Below, piece by piece: positions 50,817 through 58,545 of a DNA stretch of 64,000 bases. Positions within the stretch are counted from its first letter, which is position 1; each line of letters starts with the position of its first letter. The notes under the pieces are model-generated. The model was given only the letters and a program-made list of their open reading frames with translations, was not told where the DNA came from and did no database searches. The translations under genes and the position numbers were made by a program. Source of the DNA: Streptomyces phaeolivaceus (GTDB lineage: Bacteria > Actinomycetota > Actinomycetes > Streptomycetales > Streptomycetaceae); assembly GCF_009184865.1 (NCBI RefSeq), contig NZ_CP045096.1:2356001-2420000 (forward strand), given 5' to 3'.

Positions 50817-51842
50817 ATGCGTGCTGCCCGGCTGATCAAAATGGTGCTGCTTCTCCAGTCCCGCCCCTCCATGACCGCCGCCGAACTCGCCCGTGAACTG
50901 GAGGTCTCCGAGCGCACCGTCACCCGGGACGCGCAGGCGCTGTCGGAGGCCGGCGTCCCGGTGTACGCGGACCGGGGCCGGGCCGGCGGCTACCGGCTGA
51001 TCGGCGGCTATCGGACACGCCTGACGGGGCTGGCCCGCGGCGAGGCCGAGGCCCTGTTCCTCAGCGGCGTACCGGGGGCCCTGCGGGACATGGGTCTGGA
51101 GGACGCCGCCTCCGCCGCCCGGCTGAAGGTCTCGGCCGCCCTGCTCCCCTCCCTCCGCGACGCCTCCCGTACGGCCTCCCAGCGTTTCCACCTGGACGCC
51201 CCGAGCTGGTTCAAGGAACCGAAGACCCCCGAGCTGCTGCCCGCCGTGGCGGACGCCGTCTGGGACGACCGCCGGATCGTGGCGAGGTACGGCAGAGGGG
51301 ACACCGAGGTCGAGAGGGAGTTGGAGCCGTACGGTCTCGTCCTCAAGGCCGGTGTCTGGTATCTGTGCGCCCACGTCCCGGAGCAGACCCACGGCCCGAG
51401 TCGCACGCATCGCACACATCTCACGCATCGCACACATGACGCGTATCGCACCTACCGCATCGACCGTTTCCTCACCGTCGACACCGGTGGCGACCGCTTC
51501 ACCCGCGACGAGGAATTCGATCTGCCGGCCTACTGGGACGAGCAGGCGGAGCGGTTCGCCCGGTCGATCCTGCACGCAGAGGTCGTCGTACGGCTCTCGG
51601 CCGAGGGCGTGCGGAGGCTGCCGTACGTGGTGGATCCCGTGTCGGCGCGGGACGCGCTGGCGGCGTCGGAGGCCTCCGACGCCCGTGGCCGGACGACCGT
51701 CACGCTCCGCGTCGAGTCGGAGGAGGTCGCGCACACCCAGCTCACGGCGCTGGGGCCGGAAGCCGAGGTGCTGGCCCCGGGCAGCCTGCGGGAGCGCTTC
51801 GCGGACGACGCGCGCCGGCTCGCCGGGCTGTACGCCACATGA
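50817..51842 (+). CDS. WYL-domain transcriptional regulator (YafY/DeoR type)
   Basis: 341 residues. N-terminal helix-turn-helix (SMTAAELARELEVSERTVTRDAQALSEAG, 18-46) with the following wing RAGGYRLIGGYRTRLTGL, then a WYL ligand-sensing domain (LVLKAGVWYLCAHV, near 180; TYRIDRFLTV). Between these WYL strands lies an unusual Thr/His/Arg repeat, RTHRTHLTHRTHDAYRTYR, produced by an 18-bp direct repeat in DNA (51404-51437). C-terminal WCX-type region closes the protein. WYL proteins often sense nucleotides or nucleic acid. ATG at 50817. Sits just after the family A repeat that follows aceE. Confidence 0.9.
   Translation: MRAARLIKMVLLLQSRPSMTAAELARELEVSERTVTRDAQALSEAGVPVYADRGRAGGYRLIGGYRTRLTGLARGEAEALFLSGVPGALRDMGLEDAASAARLKVSAALLPSLRDASRTASQRFHLDAPSWFKEPKTPELLPAVADAVWDDRRIVARYGRGDTEVERELEPYGLVLKAGVWYLCAHVPEQTHGPSRTHRTHLTHRTHDAYRTYRIDRFLTVDTGGDRFTRDEEFDLPAYWDEQAERFARSILHAEVVVRLSAEGVRRLPYVVDPVSARDALAASEASDARGRTTVTLRVESEEVAHTQLTALGPEAEVLAPGSLRERFADDARRLAGLYAT
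51404..51437 (+). repeat. 18-bp tandem direct repeat inside the WYL gene
   Basis: Two exact copies of CACGCATCGCACACAT (51404-51419 and 51422-51437), period 18, so in frame; flanking bases continue a degenerate CGCAYC pattern to about 51460. Codes the THRTH stretch. Confidence 0.85.
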
Positions 51843-51907
51843 CCCGCACAACAATCCGCCGTCCTCCGCGTGCGTACGGCCCGCCCAGGCACGATGCTGG
51901 ACCAGTG

Positions 51908-52432
51908 ATGGACGAGACGGAGTTCTGGGAGCTGGTGGACGAGGCCCGCGAGGACGCCGAGGGCGATCCGGAGGACCAGGCCGACCTGCTCGTGGAACGG
52001 CTCGGCCGACTGGACCCGGAGGCGGTGCTGGACTTCGCGCGGCACTTCGAGTCCCGCTACAACCGCGCCTACACCTGGGACCTTTGGGGCGCCGCCTGGG
52101 TGCTGCTGGACGGTGCCAGTGACGACGCGTTCGACTTCTTCCGGTGCTGGCTGATCGGCCAGGGCCGGGAGGTGTTCGAGGGGGCCGTGCACGACCCCGA
52201 CGCGCTCGCCGATCTGCTGGACGACTTCGACGAGGAGATCGACGGGGACGGCGAGGAGCTGGGGTACGCCGCCGACGAGGCGTACGAGCAGCTCACCGGT
52301 GTGGTCGCCCCGGATCTCGGTATCCCGCCCGCGCCCGCCGAACCCGAGGGCACCCCGCTCGACTTCGAGGACGAGTCCGCGCTCGCGGAGCGGTGCCCGA
52401 AGCTCTGGGAGCGTTTCCGGGGCCAGGGCTGA
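51908..52432 (+). CDS. DUF4240-family protein
   Basis: 174 residues, strongly acidic. MDETEFWELVDEAREDAEG...LVERLGRLDPEAVLDFARHF is the DUF4240 opening, followed by WDLWGAAWVLLDGASDDAFDFFRCWLIGQGR and EELGYAADEAYEQLTG. Small all-helical actinobacterial family, biochemical role unknown. No signal or membrane segment. ATG at 51908, 65 bases after the WYL regulator; may be co-transcribed with it. Converges with the next small gene, stops 18 bases apart. Confidence 0.88.
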   Translation: MDETEFWELVDEAREDAEGDPEDQADLLVERLGRLDPEAVLDFARHFESRYNRAYTWDLWGAAWVLLDGASDDAFDFFRCWLIGQGREVFEGAVHDPDALADLLDDFDEEIDGDGEELGYAADEAYEQLTGVVAPDLGIPPAPAEPEGTPLDFEDESALAERCPKLWERFRGQG

Positions 52433-52450
52433 CCCGAAGGCGGGACGGCG

Positions 52451-52732
52451 TCAGGCCCTGAGCCCGCGGCTCGGCGTGCGCGGCAGGTACGCGTACTGCT
52501 CGGTGGTGTACGGCTGGGCGTGGCGGGGTCGTTCCCGGCCCGGGGCCGGGTGTTCGGGGGCCGAGGCTCCGTGCAGGGGCGCGGAGTTGGCGCGGTCCAG
52601 CGCGGACGCGGTGACGGCGGAGGGGCCGAGGACGACGACGGCGGTCGCGCAGGCCACCGTCCAGGGGCTCCGCAGGGCCGAGGACCAGGACCTCTTCGGG
52701 TCACGGGACGTGTTCTTCGTACGGCTGTTCAT
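52451..52732 (-). CDS. Small secreted or membrane-anchored hypothetical protein
   Basis: 93 residues. A basic N-terminus (MNSRTKNTSRDPKRSW) leads to a short hydrophobic stretch WTVACATAVVVLGPSAVTASA that could be a signal peptide cleaved near ASA or an anchor. The rest is Pro/Ala/Arg-rich and ends YAYLPRTPSRGLRA. ATG at 52732 with GGGGAG upstream; TACCTT some 35 bases further up is a possible -10. Unknown function; real-gene support is codon use, ribosome site and clean spacing. Confidence 0.65.
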   Translation of the reverse strand: MNSRTKNTSRDPKRSWSSALRSPWTVACATAVVVLGPSAVTASALDRANSAPLHGASAPEHPAPGRERPRHAQPYTTEQYAYLPRTPSRGLRA

Positions 52733-52863
52733 CGTTCTCCCCACCTCCGGTCGGCTTGACGACTACGAAGGTAGGGCGGCGATCTTGGAGAAGTCTGTGA
52801 GCGCCCGGCGCGCTGTCTGTGAAGCTCATGAGATCTGTCTCGACGACGCTCAGGGGATCCGTC

Positions 52864-53796
52864 TCAACTCCGGCCCTGGAGACGGGCCGCCAGTTCCCTG
52901 ATCGCGGGCAGGCGTTCGGCGAGGGCCGCGCCGGGGCAGCTGGTCATGAAGCCGTCGCTGTGGCCCGCGAGGGTGGGCAGCAGGGCGGTGGTGCCGGAGG
53001 CGTAGCGGCTGAGGCTGTTGCTGGAGGTGAGCCGGACGCTGCCGCGGGGGTCGGTGTCGGTGAGGCCGAGTTTCCAGGCGGCGAGGGCGGCGATCGCGTC
53101 GGTCATGACCTGCGGGACGGGGACACCGGCGGTGAAGGTGCCGAGGGCCGCGATACCGGTGGTGCGGTGGTTGAAGCCCTGGGTGTGGGCGCCGGTGACG
53201 GCACGGTCGACGCCGCCCGCGCGGCCCTCGTAGATGGTGCCGCAGCGGTCGACGAGGAAGTTGTAGCCGATGTCGTCCCAGTCCTTGGCGCCGGTCTGGC
53301 CGGCGTACAGGTGGCGGATGATGCGGGGCGCCTCGGCGCATTCGTAGCCGTTGGGCGAGTCCGTGTGGTGGACGAAGACGGCGGCGACCTCGTCGTCGTA
53401 GCGGGCGGGCGGCTGGCTGGGCGGGTCCTTCTCCAGCTCCAGCCAGCGGTCCCTGGGGACGATGGGCGGCCGGGGCGCCTGGTGCGGCAGCGCGGGCCGG
53501 GCCGCGACGGAGTTGCCCGCGCCGTCCCCGGTGCGGTCCACGCCGACCGCGCACAGCACCAGCGCGAGGACGGCCGCCAGTCCGGGCAGACAGGCCAGCA
53601 GCAGGAGCACGGGCCGGGGCAGGTCCAGCCGCCCCCGGGCCGCGCGTATACGGTCCCGGGCCCGGCGCAGGCGGTCGTGGGCCCGGCGCGGACCCCGCCG
53701 GACCGGGTCCGGGGCGCGCGGGGGCCGTACACGGCGGCGCCGCACCCGCGGCAGCCGCCGTATTCGCGCCCCCCGTGACATCCGGAACACACGCAT
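52864..53796 (-). CDS. Peptidoglycan-recognition-type N-acetylmuramoyl-L-alanine amidase, membrane anchored
   Basis: 310 residues. The first 65 residues are very Arg/Pro-rich, then one membrane helix (PVLLLLACLPGLAAVLALVLC) and an extracytoplasmic PGRP/amidase_2 domain: FVHHTDSPNGYEC (zinc His), DDIGYNFLVDRCGTIYEGR, GAHTQGFNHRTTGIA and GHSDGFMTSCPG (second zinc His region and Cys). It should cleave the lactyl-amide bond between muramic acid and the stem peptide. ATG at 53796; the basic N-terminus may bind nucleic acid or phospholipid heads. Divergent from the MarP-like protease. Confidence 0.88.
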   Translation of the reverse strand: MRVFRMSRGARIRRLPRVRRRRVRPPRAPDPVRRGPRRAHDRLRRARDRIRAARGRLDLPRPVLLLLACLPGLAAVLALVLCAVGVDRTGDGAGNSVAARPALPHQAPRPPIVPRDRWLELEKDPPSQPPARYDDEVAAVFVHHTDSPNGYECAEAPRIIRHLYAGQTGAKDWDDIGYNFLVDRCGTIYEGRAGGVDRAVTGAHTQGFNHRTTGIAALGTFTAGVPVPQVMTDAIAALAAWKLGLTDTDPRGSVRLTSSNSLSRYASGTTALLPTLAGHSDGFMTSCPGAALAERLPAIRELAARLQGRS

Positions 53797-54018
53797 GGCC
53801 CCAGAGTCACCCGGATGCGCGCCGGCCGCGATGTGGAGTGGGCCACCCGGTGGAAGCGGAAGGAACCAACCCCGTGGTCCGGGACGTTTTTACGATTCAG
53901 GGCGGAGGTGGCGCGGTGGTGGCCGGTTCACGCGGGTCCACGGGGCGCGCGGCGGACGAAGCTGATCACTGCGCCCGCCCCGCGCGTACTACAGGGTCCC
54001 TGAGGAGAGGCGGCTGGA

Positions 54019-55203
54019 GTGGACGTGCTCGACATCCTGCTGATGCTGGTGATCCTGGCCTACGCGGCGTCGGGTTACCGTCGCGGGCTGGTAGCGGGAT
54101 GTGTGTCCCTCGCCGGTTTCGTGGGCGGCGCGGCGATAGGCGTCTGGGTGCTGCCCTGGATGATGGAGCTGGTCGAGGCGGGCACCCCGGCGGCCACGGT
54201 CACGGCCGTGCTGACGGTGCTGGTGCCGGGGGTGATCGGGCACGAGCTGGCGGGCCGGCTGGCGCTGCGGCTGCGCCGGGAGATCGACCGCAGCCCGCTG
54301 CGGGTGGCCGACGGCGTCGGCGGGGCGGCGGCCAACACGGTCGCGGTGCTGATCGTGGCGTGGGTGGCGGCGAGCGTCCTCGGGGCGTCCTCGTCCCCGG
54401 TGGTGACCAACTCGATCCGTGACTCCGCGCTGCTCGGCGCCGTGCAGAACACCATGCCGGACACCACCCCGGCCTGGTTCTCCGACGCCACCTCCGCACT
54501 CACCGAGGCGGGGTTCCCGCAGGTCTTCAACCCGTTCGAGAACGAGGCGACGGCCGAGGTCGCCAAACCCTCCGGGGACAGTGTCACCGCCGCCGCGACC
54601 GGTGCCGCCAAGCGCAGCACGGTGAAGATCGAGGGCGTCGCGGGCACCCAGGGCCGCGAGGGCAGCGGTTTCGTGTACGCGACCGAGCATGTGATGACCA
54701 ACGCCCATGTGGTGGCGGGCATCGACGACCCGAGCGTGCGGGTGGGCGGTGTGGGAGAGGCGTACGAGGCGAAGGTCGTGCTCTTCGACCCGGACAAGGA
54801 CGTGGCGGTCCTCTACGTCCCGGGGCTGAAGGCACCGCTGCTGCGGTTCGACGACAGCGCCGAGCGCGGTGACGCGGCGGTGGTGGCCGGTTATCCCGAG
54901 GACGGCGGCCTGGACCTCCAGGCGGCCACGGTCGCCAGCCGGATCGACGCGACCGGCCGGAACATCTACAACACGGATTCGGTCACCCGCGACATCTACT
55001 CGATCCGCTCCACCGTCCGCCCCGGCAACTCCGGCGGCCCCCTCCTCACCACCGACGGCCGGGTGTTCGGCGTCGTCTTCGCGCGCTCCACGTCGGACGC
55101 GGAGACGGGTTACGTCCTGACCGTGGACGAGGTCGTCCCGGACGCGGAGCGGGCGGCGATCGCGACGGCGCCGGTGGACACGGGCGACCTGGTCACCTCG
55201 TGA
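54019..55203 (+). CDS. MarP-like membrane serine protease (CvpA + trypsin-like)
   Basis: 394 residues. N-terminal CvpA-like domain with four helices (LDILLMLVILAYAASGYRRG opening, about 1-130), a linker, then an extracytoplasmic chymotrypsin-like protease: TNAHVVAG (His near 229), DPDKDVAVLYV (Asp near 260) and RPGNSGGPLL (Ser near 338). Mycobacterial MarP of this layout confers acid resistance by processing a peptidoglycan hydrolase. Divergence from a peptidoglycan amidase gene here is suggestive of a shared envelope role. GTG at 54019 with GAGGAG about 12 bases upstream. Confidence 0.93.
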   Translation: MDVLDILLMLVILAYAASGYRRGLVAGCVSLAGFVGGAAIGVWVLPWMMELVEAGTPAATVTAVLTVLVPGVIGHELAGRLALRLRREIDRSPLRVADGVGGAAANTVAVLIVAWVAASVLGASSSPVVTNSIRDSALLGAVQNTMPDTTPAWFSDATSALTEAGFPQVFNPFENEATAEVAKPSGDSVTAAATGAAKRSTVKIEGVAGTQGREGSGFVYATEHVMTNAHVVAGIDDPSVRVGGVGEAYEAKVVLFDPDKDVAVLYVPGLKAPLLRFDDSAERGDAAVVAGYPEDGGLDLQAATVASRIDATGRNIYNTDSVTRDIYSIRSTVRPGNSGGPLLTTDGRVFGVVFARSTSDAETGYVLTVDEVVPDAERAAIATAPVDTGDLVTS

Positions 55204-55224
55204 CCCCGTGACCTGGTGCTCAGG

Positions 55225-55713
55225 TCAGAGCCGGCAGCCCATCAGCACGTCGTCCACGTACCGCCCGTCGAGCAGGAACTCCTCGGACAGGACGCCCTCG
55301 ACCACGAAGCCCTCGGACTCGTAGAGCTTCCTGGCGGGGGTGTTGTGGCCGAGGACGCGCAGGGTGAGGCGGCGGGCGCCGCGCCGGCGCGACTCGTCCT
55401 GTGCGGCGCGCAGCAGCGCCCGTGCGACGCCCGCCCCGCGCGCCGTGCCGGCGACGGCGAGGCCCTGGATCTGCCGGACGTGTGTGTGGCAGGCGAGCCC
55501 CGTGGGGCGGACGATCCGGACGTAGCCGACGACGGTGCCGTCGCGTTCGGCGACGAGGTGGTCCTCGGCGCCGACGCGCTCGTTGAAGAAGGGCTCGTAG
55601 GGCTGTCGGGGGCGTTCCTGGACGGAGTGCAGCGTGGACCAGGTGTCGCGGTCGAGGCGGGCGAGCGTGTCCTCGTCGTCCGAGGTCGCGACGCGTATGT
55701 GCGGAACGGGCAT
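55225..55713 (-). CDS. GNAT-family N-acetyltransferase
   Basis: 162 residues. Acetyl-CoA site QIQGLAVAGTARGAGVARALL (motif A, near 92-110) and the late NTPARKLYESEGFVVEG (motif B). The substrate is not evident. ATG at 55713 (MPVPHIRVATSDDED) with only weak upstream signal. Converges with the MarP-like gene, stops 21 bases apart, and is divergent from the TIGR01777 gene. Confidence 0.9.
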   Translation of the reverse strand: MPVPHIRVATSDDEDTLARLDRDTWSTLHSVQERPRQPYEPFFNERVGAEDHLVAERDGTVVGYVRIVRPTGLACHTHVRQIQGLAVAGTARGAGVARALLRAAQDESRRRGARRLTLRVLGHNTPARKLYESEGFVVEGVLSEEFLLDGRYVDDVLMGCRL

Positions 55714-55818
55714 GGCGGCCACTGTACGGCGGGGGCACGGCGGGCGGGGGCGGCGGTGGCCGGCCGGTCGCCGCCCCCGGGGGCCGCCGTTCCGGCGGGG
55801 GCGGGGCAGGATGGGGGC

Positions 55819-56742
55819 ATGACCGTTGAATCGCCCGTTCCGCCCGGTTCCCGTATCGCGATCGCCGGTGCGTCCGGCCTGATCGGTTCGGCGTTGGCAC
55901 GCTCCCTCACCGACGACGGCCACGAGGTGCTCCGGCTCGTGCGGCGGGCGCCCCGGGCGCGGGGCGAGGTGCGCTGGGACCCGGAGGCGGGTCAGGTCGA
56001 CGTGGCGGGGCTCGCGGGGTGCGCGGCCGTCGTCAACCTCGCGGGCGCGGGGGTGGCGTCCCGGCGCTGGACGGACGCGTACAAGGCGACGATCCGCGAC
56101 AGCCGTGTCCTCGGCACCCGGACGCTCGCCGAGGCCGCCGCCGCCCTCGACACCCCGCCGAACGTCTTCGTCAACGGCAGCGCGATCGGCTTCTACGGCT
56201 TCACGGGCGACCGGGTGGTGGACGAGTCGGCGGGGCCGGGCTCGGAGTTCCTGTCCTCGCTGTGCGTGGAGTGGGAGGGGGCGGCCGGGGCCGCGCGGGA
56301 GGCCGGGATCCGGACGGCGTTCGCCCGTACGGGGCTGGTGGTGGCCCGGGGCGGTGGTGCGTGGGGGCCGCTGTTCCCGCTGTTCAAGGCCGGGTTGGGC
56401 GGGCGGATGGGGAACGGCCGCCAGTACTGGAGCTTCATCTCGCTGCACGACGAGGTCGCCGCGCTGCGGCATCTGCTGTTCACACCGGCCCTGTCCGGGC
56501 CGTTCAATCTGACGGCGCCGGCCCCGCTCACCAATCGCGAGATCACGGCGGCGATGGGTCGTGTGCTGCGCCGGCCCACCCTGTTCACGGTGCCCGCGCC
56601 CGCGCTCCGGCTCGCGCTCGGCGGCGTCGCCGGGGACGTCCTGGGCAGCACACGGGCCGTCCCGACGCGGTTGCTGGAGTCGGGGTTCACGTTCCGGTAC
56701 CCGGAGATCGACGACGCGATTCGGGTGGCGGCGGGGAGGTAG
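55819..56742 (+). CDS. TIGR01777-family epimerase-like oxidoreductase
   Basis: 307 residues. Extended SDR Rossmann start IAIAGASGLIGSALARSL, NLAGAGVASRRWTDAYK, DSRVLGTRTLAEA, GSAIGFYGFTGDRVVDE, and the family C-terminal DUF1731 region (RPTLFTVPAPALRLALG...LESGFTFRYPEI). The usual active-site Tyr in YxxxK is replaced by a FYG segment, as is typical of this family, so catalysis is uncertain. Function unknown; cell-division inhibitor annotations of homologues are weakly founded. ATG at 55819. Confidence 0.9.
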   Translation: MTVESPVPPGSRIAIAGASGLIGSALARSLTDDGHEVLRLVRRAPRARGEVRWDPEAGQVDVAGLAGCAAVVNLAGAGVASRRWTDAYKATIRDSRVLGTRTLAEAAAALDTPPNVFVNGSAIGFYGFTGDRVVDESAGPGSEFLSSLCVEWEGAAGAAREAGIRTAFARTGLVVARGGGAWGPLFPLFKAGLGGRMGNGRQYWSFISLHDEVAALRHLLFTPALSGPFNLTAPAPLTNREITAAMGRVLRRPTLFTVPAPALRLALGGVAGDVLGSTRAVPTRLLESGFTFRYPEIDDAIRVAAGR

Positions 56743-56760
56743 GGGGTGGTGGGGTGCGTC

Positions 56761-56912
56761 GTCGGGTGCGGGCCCGGTGGGGGCTTTCTCGCGCGGTTCC
56801 CCGCGCCCCTTGAGGGCCTACGGCCCTTTCGGGCCGAAAAAGCAGGGCGCAGCCCGCTTTTTCAGGGGCGCGGGGAACCGCGCGACCAGCCCCCACCGGG
56901 CCCGCGGTCGCG
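56761..56912. repeat. Long inverted repeat, family A copy
   Basis: GTCGGGTGCGGGCCCGGTGG...TTCCCCGCGCCCC left arm and its complement, with centre GGGCCTACGGCCC...GAAAAAGCAGGGCGC. Starts 18 bases after the TIGR01777 stop. The remainder of the 350-base gap (to 57092) is the FAD-oxidoreductase leader, with no clear promoter. Confidence 0.8.
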
Positions 56913-57092
56913 AACGAACCCGCACCACCCCGAACGCCCGGCGCACACGCACCCACCCCATGCCTCCGTGCGAGGTCACACGCTCCTTCCCCCACATCGC
57001 CGCCCACCTTCATTCTCGTGCCGAACTCAGGTATTTCAGATGGGTGTTGGGGGCATAACGTCCCCGCAGCCGCGCGACCTCGGGAGGGGCAC

Positions 57093-58490
57093 GTGCTTGA
57101 GTCGGTGCACCAGTCGGCGTACCAGGCGGACACGGACGACGTGGACGTCATCGTCGTAGGAGCCGGCGTCGCCGGCCTCGCTGCGGCCGGACATCTGACC
57201 AGGGCGGGTCTGCGGACCACCGTCCTGGAGGCCGCCCCCGCCGTCGGCGGCCGTATGTCCACCGAGAAGATCGACGGCTTCCGGCTGGACCGGACGGCGC
57301 AGTTGCTCTCCACCTCGTACCCGGAACTGCGCCGCACCCCGGGCCTGGACACGCTGCCCCTGCGGCCGTTCGCCCCGGGCGTCCTGCTGCACGCCGACGG
57401 CCGTCATCAGCGGGCCGGCGCCACCCCCGTCCTGCGGAGCGCGAGGGGCGCACTCACGGCCGCACGCGCCCTCGCAAGCGCCCCCAGGCTCCCCCGCAAC
57501 CAGGGCCGTCCACAGGTCCGTTCCACGGGCACCCGGCCCGGCCGGCTGGGCGCTCCCGCCGACCAGTCGCGGCTGGCCATGGCCCTGGCCCGGCTCGCCG
57601 CGACGGCCCCCGAGCGGCTGCTCACCCGGGCGGAGGTCCCGGCCTCCCAGGCGCTGGCGACCCGGGGTTTCCCGCCCCGGACGATCGACGGTTTCGTACG
57701 CCCCCTGCTGGCCGCGCTGTTGGCGGACCCGGCGCTGGGGACCTCCAGCCGGTGCGCCGACCTCGCCCTGCACACGTTCGCGACGGGTCGGCTGTGTGTC
57801 ACCGAGGGCGGCGCGGACACGCTTCCGGAGCTGCTGGCGGCGGCGCTGCCGCCGGGCTCGGTGCGTACGGGGGTCGAGGTCACCGGGATCAGCACGACCT
57901 CGGTGACGACGGCGCACCACGGGGTGCTCGGCTGCCGTGCGGTGGTGCTGGCCACGGACGCCCGCTCGGCCGCCGGGCTGCTGCCGGGACTGCGGGTGCC
58001 GGGGTTCCATCCGGTGACGGTGCTGCACCACGCCACGGACGAGCCCCCGTTGGGCGAACCGGCGCTGCTCCTTGACGCCGACCGCAGCGGGCCCGTCTCG
58101 CACACGGCGGTGATCAGCCAGGTCGACCCGAGCCGGGCACCGGCGGGCCGCGCCCTGATCACCTCCACGGTCCTCGGCACTCCCCCGGCCCCCGCGCACC
58201 TCGATGCCACGGTCCGCGCCCAACTGGCCCGGCTCTACCGGACGTCCACCACCCGCTGGGAACTCCTCGCCGCGTACCACGTGCCGGAGGCGGTCCCCGC
58301 GATGCCCGCGCCGCACGATCTGCGCCGCCCGGTACGGCTGCTGGCCGGTCTGTACGTCTGCGGCGACCACCGGGACACCAGCACCGTCCAGGGCGCCCTG
58401 CACTCGGCCCGCCGGGCCGCCCACGCGGTGCTGACGGACCTGGACGCCCGCCCGACGTTCCTGGAGGAGCCGTTGGACGCCGCCGCGTGA
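57093..58490 (+). CDS. FAD-dependent amine oxidase/protoporphyrinogen oxidase-like oxidoreductase
   Basis: 465 residues. Rossmann FAD motif VDVIVVGAGVAGLAAAGHL followed by LEAAPAVGGRMSTEKIDGFRLD, the flavin-containing amine oxidase/phytoene desaturase signature. Middle RGFPPRTIDGFVRPLLAALL and C-terminal LYVCGDHRDTSTVQGALHSARRAA, the second FAD motif. Substrate unknown; similar proteins are annotated as NAD(P)/FAD oxidoreductases. GTG at 57093 with GGGAGGGG six bases upstream. Ends at a strong terminator shared with the convergent regulator. Confidence 0.9.
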   Translation: MLESVHQSAYQADTDDVDVIVVGAGVAGLAAAGHLTRAGLRTTVLEAAPAVGGRMSTEKIDGFRLDRTAQLLSTSYPELRRTPGLDTLPLRPFAPGVLLHADGRHQRAGATPVLRSARGALTAARALASAPRLPRNQGRPQVRSTGTRPGRLGAPADQSRLAMALARLAATAPERLLTRAEVPASQALATRGFPPRTIDGFVRPLLAALLADPALGTSSRCADLALHTFATGRLCVTEGGADTLPELLAAALPPGSVRTGVEVTGISTTSVTTAHHGVLGCRAVVLATDARSAAGLLPGLRVPGFHPVTVLHHATDEPPLGEPALLLDADRSGPVSHTAVISQVDPSRAPAGRALITSTVLGTPPAPAHLDATVRAQLARLYRTSTTRWELLAAYHVPEAVPAMPAPHDLRRPVRLLAGLYVCGDHRDTSTVQGALHSARRAAHAVLTDLDARPTFLEEPLDAAA

Positions 58491-58494
58491 ACGA

Positions 58495-58533
58495 CGGCAG
58501 GGGCGCCCGGCGTTGCACCGGGCGCCCCTGCCG
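58495..58533. terminator. Strong bidirectional terminator
   Basis: Perfect 16-bp stem CGGCAGGGGCGCCCGG and complement with loop CGTTGCA, between stops at 58490 and 58546. Confidence 0.9.
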
Positions 58534-58545
58534 CGAGCCGTGCGC

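Noticed and set aside
47538..51854. Minus-strand open frame of over 1400 codons opposite aceE and the WYL gene
   Set aside because: No recognisable domain and antisense to aceE; a GC-composition artefact.
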